Part shown: positions 50,188-61,856 of the stretch, piece after piece
How the letters are laid out: every line of letters begins with the position of its first letter
How positions within the stretch are numbered: position 1 is the first letter of the stretch
From: Acanthochlamys bracteata
Lineage: Eukaryota > Streptophyta > Magnoliopsida > Pandanales > Velloziaceae
Direction: 5' to 3'
DNA length: 64,000 nt
NCBI GenBank assembly: GCA_019914995.1
Contig: CM034126.1
Coordinates: 14,849,839 to 14,913,838, forward strand
The notes under the pieces: model-generated
The model's database searches: none
Told to the model about the DNA's origin: nothing
Seen by the model: only the letters and a program-made list of their open reading frames with translations
Made by a program: the position numbers and the translations under genes

Positions 50188-50838
50188 AGCTTCCTTCCAT
50201 CTTGGATCATTTAAGGCTTCTGCACACTTGTTAGAAATAGATCTGATGAGATAATTGATTTACAAATGATGATTTGATTCGACAGCCGATGGTTAGACAC
50301 ATAATGACTCATAGGGTATCTAGTTTTACTAGAAAGTTCAGTTCATATGTGGATTTAGGAATACCTCTATTGTGTTTCGGTATGGTAACTCGTTTTGTAG
50401 ATGGTTCGAGAAACTAAATTAAGAACATCCTCAGCAGGTGATTGGTTTGGTATATTAGTTGATTGTGGAGCGAGGGCTTGTGTCATACCTTCAGTTCGAA
50501 TTTTGATCCAAGTCTAGATCACCAAGTTCTCACCAATTGCTTCGGATTGGGAGTTATCGCCACTATTGCTCGATTTAAATTGTCAACTTCTCGATTAACA
50601 AACTCTAATAATGTACCTTCTTCAAGTATGAGGACCATAATTTAAACTCTGAACTTCCTGAAAATTCTCCCCCTACGAAGTTCAAAGATCTGAAGAAAAA
50701 TACATTATATCTTCATGAAATACAACATCCACCGTAATAAACATATACGACGAGTTGGAGGATGATAACACCGATACCCCTTTTGAGATGCAAAGATATC
50801 CAAGAAATACACATCTCAAAGTTCAAGGACTCAACTTG

Positions 50839-51309
50839 TTACTGGCTGGTGATGGTGAAGGTGTACAAATGTGACACACCCAAAAACACGGGAGGCAAGC
50901 TCGGAATCGCGGTGCAAACAACTGCTTCCAAAAGGGATGCCAATGGTGTCTTAAAATCTATAATTCTCGATGGTACCCGATTGATAAGATATGCAGCGGA
51001 AACAAGTGCTTCGCCCCAATAACTTAACGGCATATGACCTTCTATCAATAAAGCACGAACCACCTCCAATAAGTGTCGATTCTTCCTCTCAGCAACTCCG
51101 TTTTGTTGAGATGTATTAGGGCATGTTGTTTGATGAATTATTCCATGTGCCTCTAAATACTGCTGAAGTGCGGAACACTGATATTCTCCACCATTATCAT
51201 TACGAAGAACTTGAACTTGTGTATTATACTGAGTCTGAACTATTTTATGAAACCTTTGAAATAAGCAGTTCACTTCACCTTTAGATTTCATCAAATAAAG
51301 CCACGTCAT
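50839..51309 (-). pseudogene. Copia B integrase core
   Basis: The frame continues from the gag-protease part after one stop codon. Integrase landmarks are LRNDNGGEYQC and NTSQQNGVAERKNRHLLEV, which hold two of the three acidic catalytic residues. The frame is lost after about 50900, where VFLGVSHLYTF stands in place of the expected VFGC-type region, and 50838-50190 contains several frame breaks. Confidence 0.88.
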
Positions 51310-51342
51310 TCTGGTACAATCATCAATAAAAGTAATAAACCA

Positions 51343-52965
51343 TCATGATCCACCTAAAGTAGTAATTTTAGATGGACCCCAAACATCAGAATGTATTATC
51401 ATAAAAGGTAACGGACTTTTATTCAAACTCAAAGGAAAAGAAGTACGATGACTTTTTGCCAGTTCACAAATATCACAATGAAAATTAGAAAAATCTAATT
51501 TTGTAAACAAACTGGGAAATAATCTCTTCAAATAACCAAAAGAAGCATGTCCCAATCGTCGATGCCATAACAAGACTTCTGACTTTATCTTCTCACCCTT
51601 TAAGCCATGCACAGTCAAAACTTGATTTAACTTATCATAACTCTTTGGCGATAAATCCAGATAATACAACTGCCCTCGCTTAGTACCATAACCAATCGTC
51701 TGCCTTGTTCGAATGTCCTTAAATACACAAGATTCAGGCCAAAAAATTACAACACAAGATAAAGTTTTGGTTATTTGAGAGACAAATAAAAGATTATAAC
51801 CCAAGGATGGAACAACTAAGACTGAATCTAAACTCAAAGTATTAGTGAGGGATACAGATCCTTCACCAATAACAGAGTTTAAATTACCATTTGCGGTTGA
51901 AACAAAATTTTGTGAGGATGGTTTAAGGGTTACGACATGCTTAGAATCAAATGTCATATGATCTGTAGCACCAGAATCAATTATCCATGTACTATTAGAA
52001 ACATGTGTGGAAGTGTGTAAAACCGTACCTCCATTATCTGCAGCCGCAACTAATGCTGAAGCCTGTTTAGTGCCATCATCGTCCTCTATCTTTGTCTCAG
52101 CTACTGCAGCAACATGAATTTTCTTGGAATCTTGCTTCTGTCGATCTCGATTATGATCCCACCAGTCTGGATATCCAATAAGTTCAAAACACTTACTTTT
52201 GGTATGGCCAGACTTATTGCAATGAGTGCATTTGTAGGTTGACTCATGTGCAGCTTTAGACTTTGTACGATCTTGACGATTCCGTACCACCATAGCGGAA
52301 GCTTCAGAATTCTCAGACTCACTGTTCAGAGTAGATCTACGCACCGCCTCACGACGAACCAACGAGTAGCATTCTTCCAAATCTGGAACTGATTCTTTGT
52401 GAAGAATTTCTCCACGAATCTGTTTAAAAATATTGTCTAATCCAGTAAGAAATATGTGAACTCTTAGTCGCTCAATGGACTTTCTATACACCACAATATC
52501 ATCAGAATCTTTCATTACCACATTATCACGATGGTCTAATTCTCGAAAAATTTCGATCAATTCTCCATAATATTCAGAAAGAATTTTTCCACCTTGCTTG
52601 GCGGTGAAAGCTCTTTGGTTTAAGGAAAATACCTGTAGTTCGTCACTTCCGTCATAAAACGCCTTCGATAAAGCACTCCAAATTTCACGAGTAGTGGATA
52701 AGCGCAAGTAACGCTTCATAATGTCTGGAGTCATAGACATCAGTAGCCACCGTTTAACTTTCTGATTTTTAGCATACCATTTTTTATATCCATCTTCTGA
52801 TTCATCAGGTGGTTTTGCTTTGCCACGAATATAAGAGAGCTTCTCTCTTTCAGCAATATGCATCTCCATTAATTGAGACCAAATATCATAATTAGTCTCA
52901 TTAAGAATAATTCCTGAGTTGAATACACCGTTTGATTGAATGATAACTAGAGTGGTTCCAGACAT
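51343..52965 (-). pseudogene. Copia B gag, protease and start of integrase
   Basis: One open frame of 540 residues. The gag part opens MSGTTLVIIQSNGVFNSGII and has the conserved LNETNYDIWSQLMEM stretch. The zinc knuckle is CTHCNKSGHTKSKC at residues 246-259. The protease active site is intact (IIDSGATDHM, Asp330). The pre-integrase zinc region is LWHRRLGHASFGYLKRL with CDIC downstream (about 466-500), and the integrase core starts at SDVWGP. A TGA at 51343-51345 stops the frame after TTLGGS. The sequence beyond continues in the same frame (WFITFIDDCTRMTW), so a single nonsense codon separates the two halves. Confidence 0.93.
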
Positions 52966-53052
52966 AACGTTGTCCTTCCCTTTCTCCTTTCTTCTTTTTT
53001 TTTTTTTTTTGGTGTAACAATGGTAAAATCAGGTTTGGCTCTGGTATCAAAT

Positions 53053-53270
53053 TGAATGATAAAAATATGAATTGATATTTCTTATTGTTCTTCTCAATAG
53101 AAGATATACAATATATATAGAAGATACAAGTATCTTAATTAGGAAGAATATCTAATATCTAAATTAAGAAGAATATCTAATTAGATAGGAAGAATATTTA
53201 ATAAGATATTATTTAAATTAGAATAATATTTAATTAGATAGTAACAAATATCTAACGAGATATTTCAACA
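53053..53270 (-). repeat. 5' LTR of copia element B
   Basis: 218 bp. Matches 48467-48685 with about ten differences. The minus-strand primer site follows directly. Confidence 0.95.
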
Positions 53271-54737
53271 TAAAGCACATTCTTTTGAAATGCATGAAAC
53301 ACCAATCAACCCAAGATGCATCGAGTAAATTTTACTGTGGAGATTTTACATATGCAAGTTGTTCCTCGAAACAAATCATTATGCTGCAGTTCTGGAAAAA
53401 GAAAATAATGCAAAGCACTCTAATGTTGCAGTAACTGCTCCAATGCACAAAATCCACCGCGATGACCAGCACAATATTTTAAGCATCTTTTCAAGTCTAG
53501 AGAATAGTACTCAGAATAGAATATTACAAAACAACAACTTGCAATATGCTGCTTTAAGGAATGCGGTAAACAAATGTCAATTTCTAACATATTGAATTCA
53601 GCTAAAACTATTAAATAATAACTATAGTGAGCATTATAAACCAATTATAAACCATTTTCATTGCCGGCCATAGCTAAAACTATGCTTTAAGAAATTCCCT
53701 TCAATTATAAACCAAACACTAACACCAAACTAATATCAATTTAAGAGAGCATCTTCTCTTACAATAAAACAGAAGTTGCACTAGTTGATACCTCAAGAAT
53801 ATTAATTTAAACTAACTACTCCTAAGACTCTTATTCTCTCGTTAGCAAGCATTACAAGACCTCCTCCGCTCACTCTTGTTCCTCTTACTCCTCATCATAA
53901 TAATGCTTTCATATTATTCTTTCTTTTGATTACACTTTCTTTGGTTTGTGAAAAGTTAAACAAACAGATTGGTTACTTTCAGTTCATATTTGATGGAAGG
54001 GTGGAGGAAGCCAAGAGAAAGGAAGAGAGTATTGTCTTTTCTTTAATTTACTCCTCTTCCAAACAGAACCATCTTGTCTCAAGTTTTCATATTCAAGCTT
54101 TTAGAACTTCTTTATTAAGTAGCTTACGCCACAACTGTAGTCTATGGCTGCTAGTAATTGCACAGTCATGATTGAATTGATAACTTTGTTTTGATAAGCT
54201 AAATAATTAAATAGAAAGTGATAAAATGGCAAAATCTCTATTCTAAATTTCAAAATAAAGATGAATGTAGTAAGATTGCCATTACTGCAGAATTCTCTAA
54301 CAATAGAAATAAAGAGACGAGAAGTGTACCTATACAACTTCCGTCGCAAAATTTACTTAGGCTTACATATGGATGTTGTGTATGAGTTCGTATATGTCTA
54401 TTTTATTTGTTGCCAATTTTAAAGTGCAAAATACAATAAAAAGGAAAAAAAATTTGCTTGAGAATTAAATATGGATAACTAAGGAACAACGGGTGAACTC
54501 GTAAAATGGTAAGAAACTATTTTAAGAAAAAAAATATACCGAAGTTTGCTTAATTGCTCATATTAATAAATACAAACTATACAATTGCAACTCCTATAAA
54601 ACATAAGAAAAAATAAATGGTTCTCTTATGAAATCAGTTTTTTTTATAAGGATATTCCTTAATTTATCAATTTCTCTATTTTTTTATGTTTTGCTTTTTT
54701 CTTTCCCCCGGAATATCAAGCAAGAGGTTGAATGTAG
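53271..54737. other. AT-rich spacer right of copia B
   Basis: Only short open frames without family features. Nothing recognised. Confidence 0.4.
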
Positions 54738-54897
54738 GTCCTCTGGACGTGTGGGCATGGATGGCAAGAAGCACGAGGTACTTGTTGGTGAGTTAGTTAT
54801 ACCCGAAGACTTCCATGAATTTCTTTTTGAAGCAGCTAGGATGATACAAGATCATGAAGCAAAAGATACAAGATATGACGATAATGACTCTAAATAG
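54738..54897 (+). pseudogene. Possible exon fragment of unknown family
   Basis: Behind an acceptor-like AATGTAG (54731-54737) an open frame reads GMDGKKHEVLVGELVIPEDF then HEFLFEAARMIQDHEAK, ending DDNDSK and a TAG. In the same frame after the stop further protein-like sequence follows (SPETASWPYDD). The peptide is coherent and acidic at its end, as in a real protein, but I do not recognise it. The N-terminal part of the open frame before 54738 is hydrophobic only because it translates an oligo-T stretch. Likely a gene fragment. Confidence 0.3.
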
Positions 54898-56117
54898 AAG
54901 CAAGAATGCCGACAACCAGACTCTGATCCTATATTGGGATATAGAGTGCTTCATGATAAGCAGATGAAGGTGCAATCTCCTGAAACAGCTTCTTGGCCTT
55001 ATGACGACTAATAGCTTCATGATAAACATCTTCTTTCATGACAGAGTTGGTCTTAGAAATTGAAACATTGGAACTTAGACGTGCTCCAGAAGTGATCCAT
55101 CGAGTTTTCTCTAAGGTATGATATGTCTACAAATTGAAGATTGTTGGAAGTATAGATTAGGTTTGTCTGATCAGATCTTATATTGGGCACTTTTCACAAC
55201 TTGGCTCAGTGAAAAGTTTTATTCCTTAATCTCAGATTGCACTGAGTCAAGTATAGATTTAGGAGTCGTTTGGTTAAACTTAAAAGTTTCTAATTTTTTT
55301 GAAAAAGTTACTATTTTGATTTATTTAAAAAAAAAAATAGATGTTAATTTTTAAAAAAAAAGTAGTTGTATGTTTAGATAAAATTAACTTTTTTTACAAA
55401 AAAAATTAAGGAGAGTGTTTGGAAAAAAAAAACTGAAAAGTTATAAATATATAGATAACTGAAATATCTTTTACATATAATAGTTAATATTGATATGAAA
55501 ATTATTTTGAATATTTTTTTATATTATTTATTTTTTACTTATACTTTATCTGTAATACTACTATTAAATTTATAAATATTTTTAAAATAATATTCGTATT
55601 TTTAAATTAAAAATTAGTTTATAAAATATTTTAAAGTTAATTTTAAAGATATAAACACATTATTATTTACTTATAACTAATTAATTAAAACTTGTTAATA
55701 CTAAATAAATAGTACAGTTATATAGTACTCAAATTAACAACGAGATAATAATACATTTATAGACTAAATAATTTTAAAAGTTCAACAACAGTGGAAGATT
55801 TTTTAGTACTCTAAAATTTATTCTTTGATTGGTAGACAAGAGTTTGTTTACAACAAACAGGAATTGATGAACATTGCATTGCATTACCGCAAGTAAAACT
55901 CAGACATCTTGCATAAGCATCTACACTAATTGATAATGGAACTTCCTCAAAAATGCCGAAAGCAACCATTTGACAATGTTGTGACTTGTGACCTGCTAGC
56001 AGATCGCTTGCTTCCTTCCCCATAACCTGAATCATATCATCACCAGCTTAGGTAGCCTAAATTAAGGAAATGCATGGTCACAGACTTCTGCCATGAATTT
56101 AAATTACGAATATGTTA

Positions 56118-57140
56118 CCAGGATGTTAGATGGCTTAAGATCGCGGTGGATAATCCAAATACTGCAACCAAAAAAGAAAAAATTCAACTGTCCAACCTAT
56201 AGATCTTATTACAGGATATGATCGCATTATCAAACCAGAAAGATATAAAATACTTACTCAGTTCCTTAAATCTCAACAAATCCATCATATATATAACAAC
56301 AACAAACTAATCCTTAAAGAAAGAAAAAACAAATCCATCATATATAATGTCATATAAAGTCTTATCAAATAAAACCAAAGGAATATCTTGCTCAATACCT
56401 TTTGTGAAGATAGTTCAGTCCATTAAGCAGCTGCCAAAGTAATGACTTTACTGTTAGTGATTAATCTGCATGGTTGATATGCACATTTACCAGCTTTACA
56501 ACATTTTCATGAGAAATTTTCCGAACAGCTATAACAAAAGCAAGAAACAGTTGCTGTTAAGCATACACAACACACTTGCTATGTTTGGGTATTACAAACA
56601 TTAAAATTTTAATAATAACGAACTTAACGTTGGTCTATGTCAAGATAATTGAACGTGTTGGAATCCTAAATTCAAACTTCATACACTTAACAATGCTGTG
56701 GCTTCAGTTGTAATTTTAGCAACATGATATACATAAACACAATGAAGCTTCAATTGCATATAACAGTGAACTGCTGATTTCAAAGCTTAGCTCCATACTG
56801 CAGACATCAACTATATTAAAAAAAAAACCAAAGCATCGGTCACTACAATATAAAGACACTATTCATAAACCTAGCACTATAACTACTTCAAATTAACAAA
56901 AACAAAAAAGAAAGACAAAATTTATTTTCAATGTATCAATAGATAGAAACTGAAGCAATTAAAGAAACCTAATTCAAATAGTTTTACCATACTCTCTCTG
57001 ACTGCAGTCGGTGAGACACCATCGTCATCTTTAGACTGCTTAAACTTTTTAATTGCGATAAAATTTTTCCTCGTTTTTGTCTTTGCTAAGAACACCAACC
57101 TGTAAGTTTCCGCTCCAATTTTTCCCATCAATTCATACAT
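56118..57140 (-). pseudogene. Cyclin-dependent kinase E (CDK8-like) gene fragment
   Basis: Four pieces of kinase on minus with intron sequence between them. 57140..56989: [20 protein letters not shown] and [20 protein letters not shown], ending in a donor after RESM. 56530..56462: RKISHENVVKLVNVHINHAD, with one base lost at the start (CTGTTCGG for an expected CTGCTTCGG). 56451..56402: VKSLLWQLLNGLNYLH. 56167..56118: WIIHRDLKPSNIL. This matches plant CDKE;1, the Mediator kinase. The Gly-rich loop is damaged (GAETYR for GEGTYG), about 45 codons are missing between the second and third pieces, and the activation segment and C-lobe are absent. Because introns remain, this is a copied genomic fragment, not a processed retrocopy. 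Confidence 0.8.
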
Positions 57141-57995
57141 TTTTTATGTATCTTGCTCACTGTAGACCTGCATTTGATTTGTATTAATAAGGAATTATGG
57201 AAGTCAGAATACATGGCAAAATAATATTTGAAGAATACACACAAATCTAAAAACATGAATCTCAACGAAGTAATACAAACAAATTTAAAAACATGACTAG
57301 CTTCCTTCATTAGACTTTATCTTTTTTCCTGCAACAGGAAGAAGCAAAGCTGACCAAAGGAATTTCAAAATTAGAAGCAAATTTTGCAGTTGGTTATCAG
57401 CCTCAAAACAACAAATCTAAATGTTCCCAATATGTACAGCAAATTCATAAGGAATGACCATCTCAAGAAAAAAAAAAAAAAAAAAAAACTTCAAAAATGA
57501 CAGTAGCAAACATTTACCAGCAGCCAATACTAGATTAACAATAAATTAAATAACACAAAGTACACTTACTGAATGCTTGTTGGTCAACCATGATTTCAAG
57601 CAAGGAATGAACACCACTTCATGAACTATGAGAATAAATCAGCTTTATAGAACTAAAATTAATCAATCGAATCTTGGAAGAAAAAGAATTAATCACATTT
57701 TGGCAGCCGTCTCCATGCTCGCGAGCTTGATTGGCCTGCACAACACCTACAGAGATGTAGTGGTGAAGAGAAGGAGACGAGGGAGTGAAGGTCGGCGTCG
57801 GAGAAGAAACACGCTCGTCAGAATAAGGAATCGCTGCGGGGATGGGACGGAGCCGAGCGGAGAAGGAAACCTAGGAATCGAATGGGTGTGAGCGAATGAG
57901 AAAAAAATTAGAGTGAATGAGTAGATAGAAGCTATATATATGTGTAATTTTGTGAACTTAGCAGGGATAGAAGAAGCATTTCCCGCACTCTGGAA

Positions 57996-58017
57996 AAAAA
58001 GTCGCGCGCGACTTTTT
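57996..58017. repeat. Perfect 22-bp palindrome with a CG-alternating centre
   Basis: Five A, GT, then alternating CG, then AC and five T. The two halves are exact reverse complements. It lies near the right end of the block with inverted ends. Confidence 0.9.
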
Positions 58018-58165
58018 CGAAAAAGTTACTCAAAGTAACTTTTAATTTTTTAACTTATAAGTTAAAAAAACGACTTATAATTTGTCTATCCAAACACCCA
58101 ATATTTACTGTTTGAAGCTTTTTTTAATTTATAAGTTAAAAAAAGTCAATTCAAACGGGCTCTTA

Positions 58166-58794
58166 GGAAAGAAACTTTTTTTAATTATTTGTAGGCTTTG
58201 ATGCATTTCAACGTGTCCAATCAAAACTATACGAAGTGATGTAAACAATAATCAGATCAACTAGATATTTACATGATCCAACTTATCAACATATGGACAT
58301 GAGAATGTGGCGGCATATGTTTTTACTTGCAGTTATTAGGTAAAATAAAAGAAAACAAATCTACATATTCTTGTAATTATAAGAGTTTAAATTTAAGTAT
58401 ACTGAAGAAAAAAGGTCAAATTTCATGTTTCTATTCTTATATGTAATTAGTGATGGATTTTGTTCTTTCTCTAGGATGATCCTATTCAGCCTTCCCTATT
58501 AATAGTTTAGTTTAATAGAAATGACTCAGTAGGACCTGTGGCGTTTAAAAGTGATTTTAAAAAGTGCAATTTTACAGTAAAAAATATTTTTATTTAATTT
58601 TGAAAAATAATTTTTTAATATAAAATATAATAAATAAATAATAATAAAATTTTACTATATAAAATTTTTATATATTTTTAAAATTTTAAATAAATTTTAT
58701 GAAAAATTAAAAAATATTTATTAAAATATTTGAACTAAAAAATTAAAAAAATATTTTTTGAAAATGCAACGCGCCCCTGATTTATCCGGCCTTA
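58166..58794. other. AT-rich spacer with MITE-like island
   Basis: Bases about 58535-58775 form an island of more than 85 percent A/T by eye. GGCGTTTAAAAG is at its left end and CAACGCGCC at its right, a weak inverted pair. Words such as AATAATAAAATTTTAC are shared with the island at 10090-10300. No coding sequence. Confidence 0.4.
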
Positions 58795-59222
58795 TGATAC
58801 ACTTGAGAACATAGAGGGGAAGAACAAAGAAATGCAAGAGAAAATGAACAGAGAAGGGATTTCAGAACAGCGACATCGCAGGAGCAAAAGAAAGACAACC
58901 AAGTGCTTTTGGTGTCCCGGATGCAACACTTGAGTGGGTGCCATATGATGGCTGCCATTAAGTGATTGAGTTTAATAGGACTCACATATCTTATATTATT
59001 GTTTTAGGAGATGCTCTTTTGTATTAGTTAGGTATTCCAGTAGGTGTGGACTCTTAGTTGCTATTTTGTAGGCAATTATATCTCAAGTAATTGTATCTCT
59101 TGCAATTATAAATAGATGCCAAGCCTCTCGTTATGGGGAGGGGTAATCAAATAAATTAAGTTCTTCTAGTTTAACTGAATAACCATTGGGAGTATTCGGC
59201 TTAAGAACTCCAAGGTGTATCA
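58795..59222 (+). repeat. 5' LTR of gypsy element C
   Basis: 428 bp, starting TGATACACTTGAG and ending CAAGGTGTATCA, so its ends form the inverted pair TGATACAC / GTGTATCA. The primer-site-like sequence starts about three bases later. The partner LTR lies outside the window. A TATA-like TATAAATAGATG at 59107-59118 may be its promoter. Confidence 0.75.
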
Positions 59223-59304
59223 ACTTGATATTAGAGCTAGGTTCCATAGGAAAACGCCGTTCAAATACCCCCGACTCGTCAAAGACACCCGAAGAAACCA
59301 TCAC

Positions 59305-60420
59305 TATGGCCACGGCTTGCTCAACGCAGTCACCAGCCTCCTCTGGACCCGTTCAAAGCGAAGGCGATCAGGTTTTGCGCGAGGAGATGCGTAAGATGTC
59401 GAGTAACATTACACAACTCACGGAATAACTTGTCGTTGCAGTCCAAGTGATGACAAGTGGACCGACGCCAGATCAGAAACTGAAGGAGAATCCAAATACT
59501 TACCTACCTCTAGAACAGCAAGACCACACTCCAAGTGATCATTGTTCTAGCTAAACTATGTCTATACCTATAGTAAACAACCAATACCCACAAACCAGCC
59601 AACAGCAAACTCCAATGACTTACTCAGATAAGCCTTGGCCACAGGCTCATCAAACTTCCTCCAACCGAACCTATCCAAATATGGGCATGACACGGCAACA
59701 AACCACCCCACTATCACAAGGAACCAACTATCATCAAGAGCCATATCTCTCTGCGAGCCTCATGAGTGGATCTACTCCGCCGAAAAGTATTTCAAATTCT
59801 ATCAAACATCACCCTGGGATCGAGTTCATATAGCAGTCATGTACTTCTAAGGAGAAGCTAACCGTTGGTACCAAAGCTTTGAACGAGATAAGCCACAACA
59901 TACCTGGGAAGAAATGTGTGAGTCATTATTGAATAGGTTTGGCCCTAACACGTTTGACAATCCTAGTTTTGCCATGCATCAGCTGCATCAAACTGGATCA
60001 GTAGGAGAATACCAAGCCGCATTTGATGACCTAAGAATTAGACTGCCCCAAACGACGGAGAAGGACCTGATTGGCAGATTCTGTGGAGGTCTTAACAGGA
60101 AGCTTGCCATGGAGGTGATGGCTGCCAGGCCACCAGAGCTCCAAACAGCATACATGCTAGCAAAAATGTATGAGCATAAATCCTTGACTGATCAACAACA
60201 CACAGGTCGAACAATTTCCAATCGTTCTATCACTTCAAGCAGTAGCTACAGCAAGGGAATTACTCAACCAAGTAGTTAGTCCTTCCCCTACAGCAACCAG
60301 CAAACAAATGCCAGATCAAGAACCACGAGTCTATCAGTCACTGAGATCAATGCAAGACGAGCCAAGGGCCAATGCTTCTATTGTGATCAGAAGTATGAGA
60401 GAGACCATAAGTGTTCAACA
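59305..60420 (+). pseudogene. Gypsy C gag with zinc knuckle
   Basis: From MATACSTQSPASSGPVQSEG at 59305 the reading frame has stops near 59426 and 59553. The capsid part is FERDKPQHTWEEMCESLLNR at 59877-59936, then VGEYQAAFDDLRIRLPQ and LNRKLAMEVMAARPPELQT. The zinc knuckle is CFYCDQKYERDHKC at 60373-60414. Related to the gag remnant of element D on the other strand at 44.5 kb. Confidence 0.85.
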
Positions 60421-60441
60421 AAATTATATGCCATCACAGTA

Positions 60442-60855
60442 GTGGAACAGACAGACAGTGACGGGGAAGCAGCAGAAGGGGAAGAAGAAGTAGCTGAGGA
60501 TGCTACCTTGTCCCTAAGTGCCATACATGGGATGGTTGGGCTGCAAACCCTTCGGGTAGTAGGAAGAATTAAAAAACAAGAAGTCTTTATCTTAATCGAC
60601 TCGGGAAGCACTCATAACTTCATCTCCAACTAATTGGCCAAACATTTGAGACTACTTTCGATGACAATGAGACCCTTCAAGGTAGAATTGGCGGATGACC
60701 GGCCTCATTCGATTGATATCCTTCACAAAAATATTCCTTTGACAGTTCAAGGAGTAGAATTGGTGGTAGATGCCTACCCATTTCCACTTGGAGGCATGGA
60801 TTTAGTTCTAGGAATCCAATGGTTGGAAAGTTTGGAAGTGGTTATGATTGATTAG
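60442..60855 (+). pseudogene. Gypsy C protease
   Basis: Retropepsin-like: active site VFILIDSGSTHNFISN at 60586-60633, then FPLGGMDLVLGIQWLESL. One stop (TAA at 60631-60633) follows the active site and another comes after VVMID. Confidence 0.85.
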
Positions 60856-60867
60856 CGTCGATCAAAG

Positions 60868-61856
60868 ATGAGATTTACATTACAAGGGAAGAACTTTCTA
60901 TTGAAAATTAGAGGTGGAAGTGTGTCACAACTAACTAGCCTCAGTCACAAGACGATGTTGTGCTCACTGCGACTAATGGCTATGGAACACAAGCCAGTAG
61001 CTGAAAAGGTTAGTACGCTGCCCACTGATTTACAAAACATCGTGGATCAATATGCAGCGGTGTTTAAACCTACGAATACACTTCCTCCTCATCGGATGCA
61101 AGACCACTGCATACCTCTCTTGCCTGGGGCAGCACCTGCCAATGTCCGACCCTATAGGTACCCTTATATGCAGAAAACGGAGATAGAAAGAGCAGTAGCT
61201 GAGATGCTCTCACAAGGTATCATCTGCCCTAGTTGTTCTGCATTTTCGTCTCCTGTTTTGCTTTTTAAAAAAAAAGATTGGTTCATGACGTTTCTGTGTG
61301 GACTATAGAGCACTCAATGAGATAACCGTGAAGGATAAATTCCCAATTTCGGTCATCGATGAGCTTCTAGACGAGCTCTATGGTGCCCGAGTCTTCTCCA
61401 AATTAGACTTGAAATCCGGTTACTATCAAATTAGAGTCAAGGAAGAGGATGTCCACAAGACAGCATTTAGAACACATGATGGACACTACGAGTTCATGGT
61501 AATGCCATTTGGATTGACCAATGCCCCAGCTACCTTTCAGTCTTTGATGAACGAGATTTCCCAACCCTATCTCAGAAAGTTTGTACTCGTTTTTTTTTGA
61601 TGACATCTTGGTGTACAGTCGTACTTGGCAGGAGCATTTGGCACATTTGACCATTGTCTTTGAAGTGCTACTGAAAGAGAGTCTGTGTGCTAACCTCTCC
61701 AAATGTAGCTTTGGCTGCACCGAATTAGAGTACCTTAGGTACATAGAATTAAGAGGCTTCTTGGGTCTCACTGGATATTATCGGCGTTTCGTAAAGGGTT
61801 ATGGATCCATTGCTTCCCCACTGACAGCCATACTAAAGAAGAACTCATTCAGCTGA
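60868..61856 (+). pseudogene. Gypsy C reverse transcriptase
   Basis: Segments in order: DHCIPLLPGAAPANVRPYRY, a shift near the A run at 61268-61277, [60 protein letters not shown], a shift at the T run 61590-61599, then the catalytic FFDDILVYS (YVDDILVYS-like, first position changed) and [20 protein letters not shown]. Broken at 61855 by a stop. Confidence 0.92.

Larger units (their letters stand above)
48467..53270 (-). mobile_element. Ty1/copia LTR retrotransposon (element B), nearly intact structure
   Basis: Minus-strand element with 5' LTR 53053-53270 and 3' LTR 48467-48685 (about 218 bp; TGAATGAT...TTTCAACA on plus). Primer site TTGATACCAGAGC lies just inside the 5' LTR (about 53050-53038, minus). 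A polypurine tract (CTCCCCCTC on plus at 48686-48694) abuts the 3' LTR. Flanking pentamers TAAAT (48462-48466) and TAAAG (53271-53275) look like a target duplication with one change. The LTRs show about ten differences by eye, so the insertion is younger than element A. Domain order gag, protease, integrase, RT, RNase H is that of copia. A nonsense codon and several frame breaks in pol make it non-autonomous. Confidence 0.95.
55261..58165. mobile_element. Candidate DNA element with inverted ends carrying CDKE exon fragments
   Basis: The left end is AGGAGTCGTTTGGTTAAACT. The right end read on minus is AAGAGCCCGTTTGAATTGAC. Both continue into oligo-T/A and AACTTATAAGTT-type subterminal sequence (55261-55450; 58010-58165). 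Ends of this type (GGAGCCGTTTGG) occur on plant DNA transposons and MITEs. Between them lie broken exons and introns of a cyclin-dependent kinase E gene. No transposase and no clear target duplication are seen, so a Pack-type gene-capturing element is inference; nested MITE copies flanking a pseudogene would be the alternative. Confidence 0.4.

Noticed and set aside
57628-57891. Arg-rich open frame of 87 codons on plus near the right end of the CDKE block
   Set aside because: No family features. The Arg-rich part translates a purine-rich stretch, and no independent gene signal was seen.
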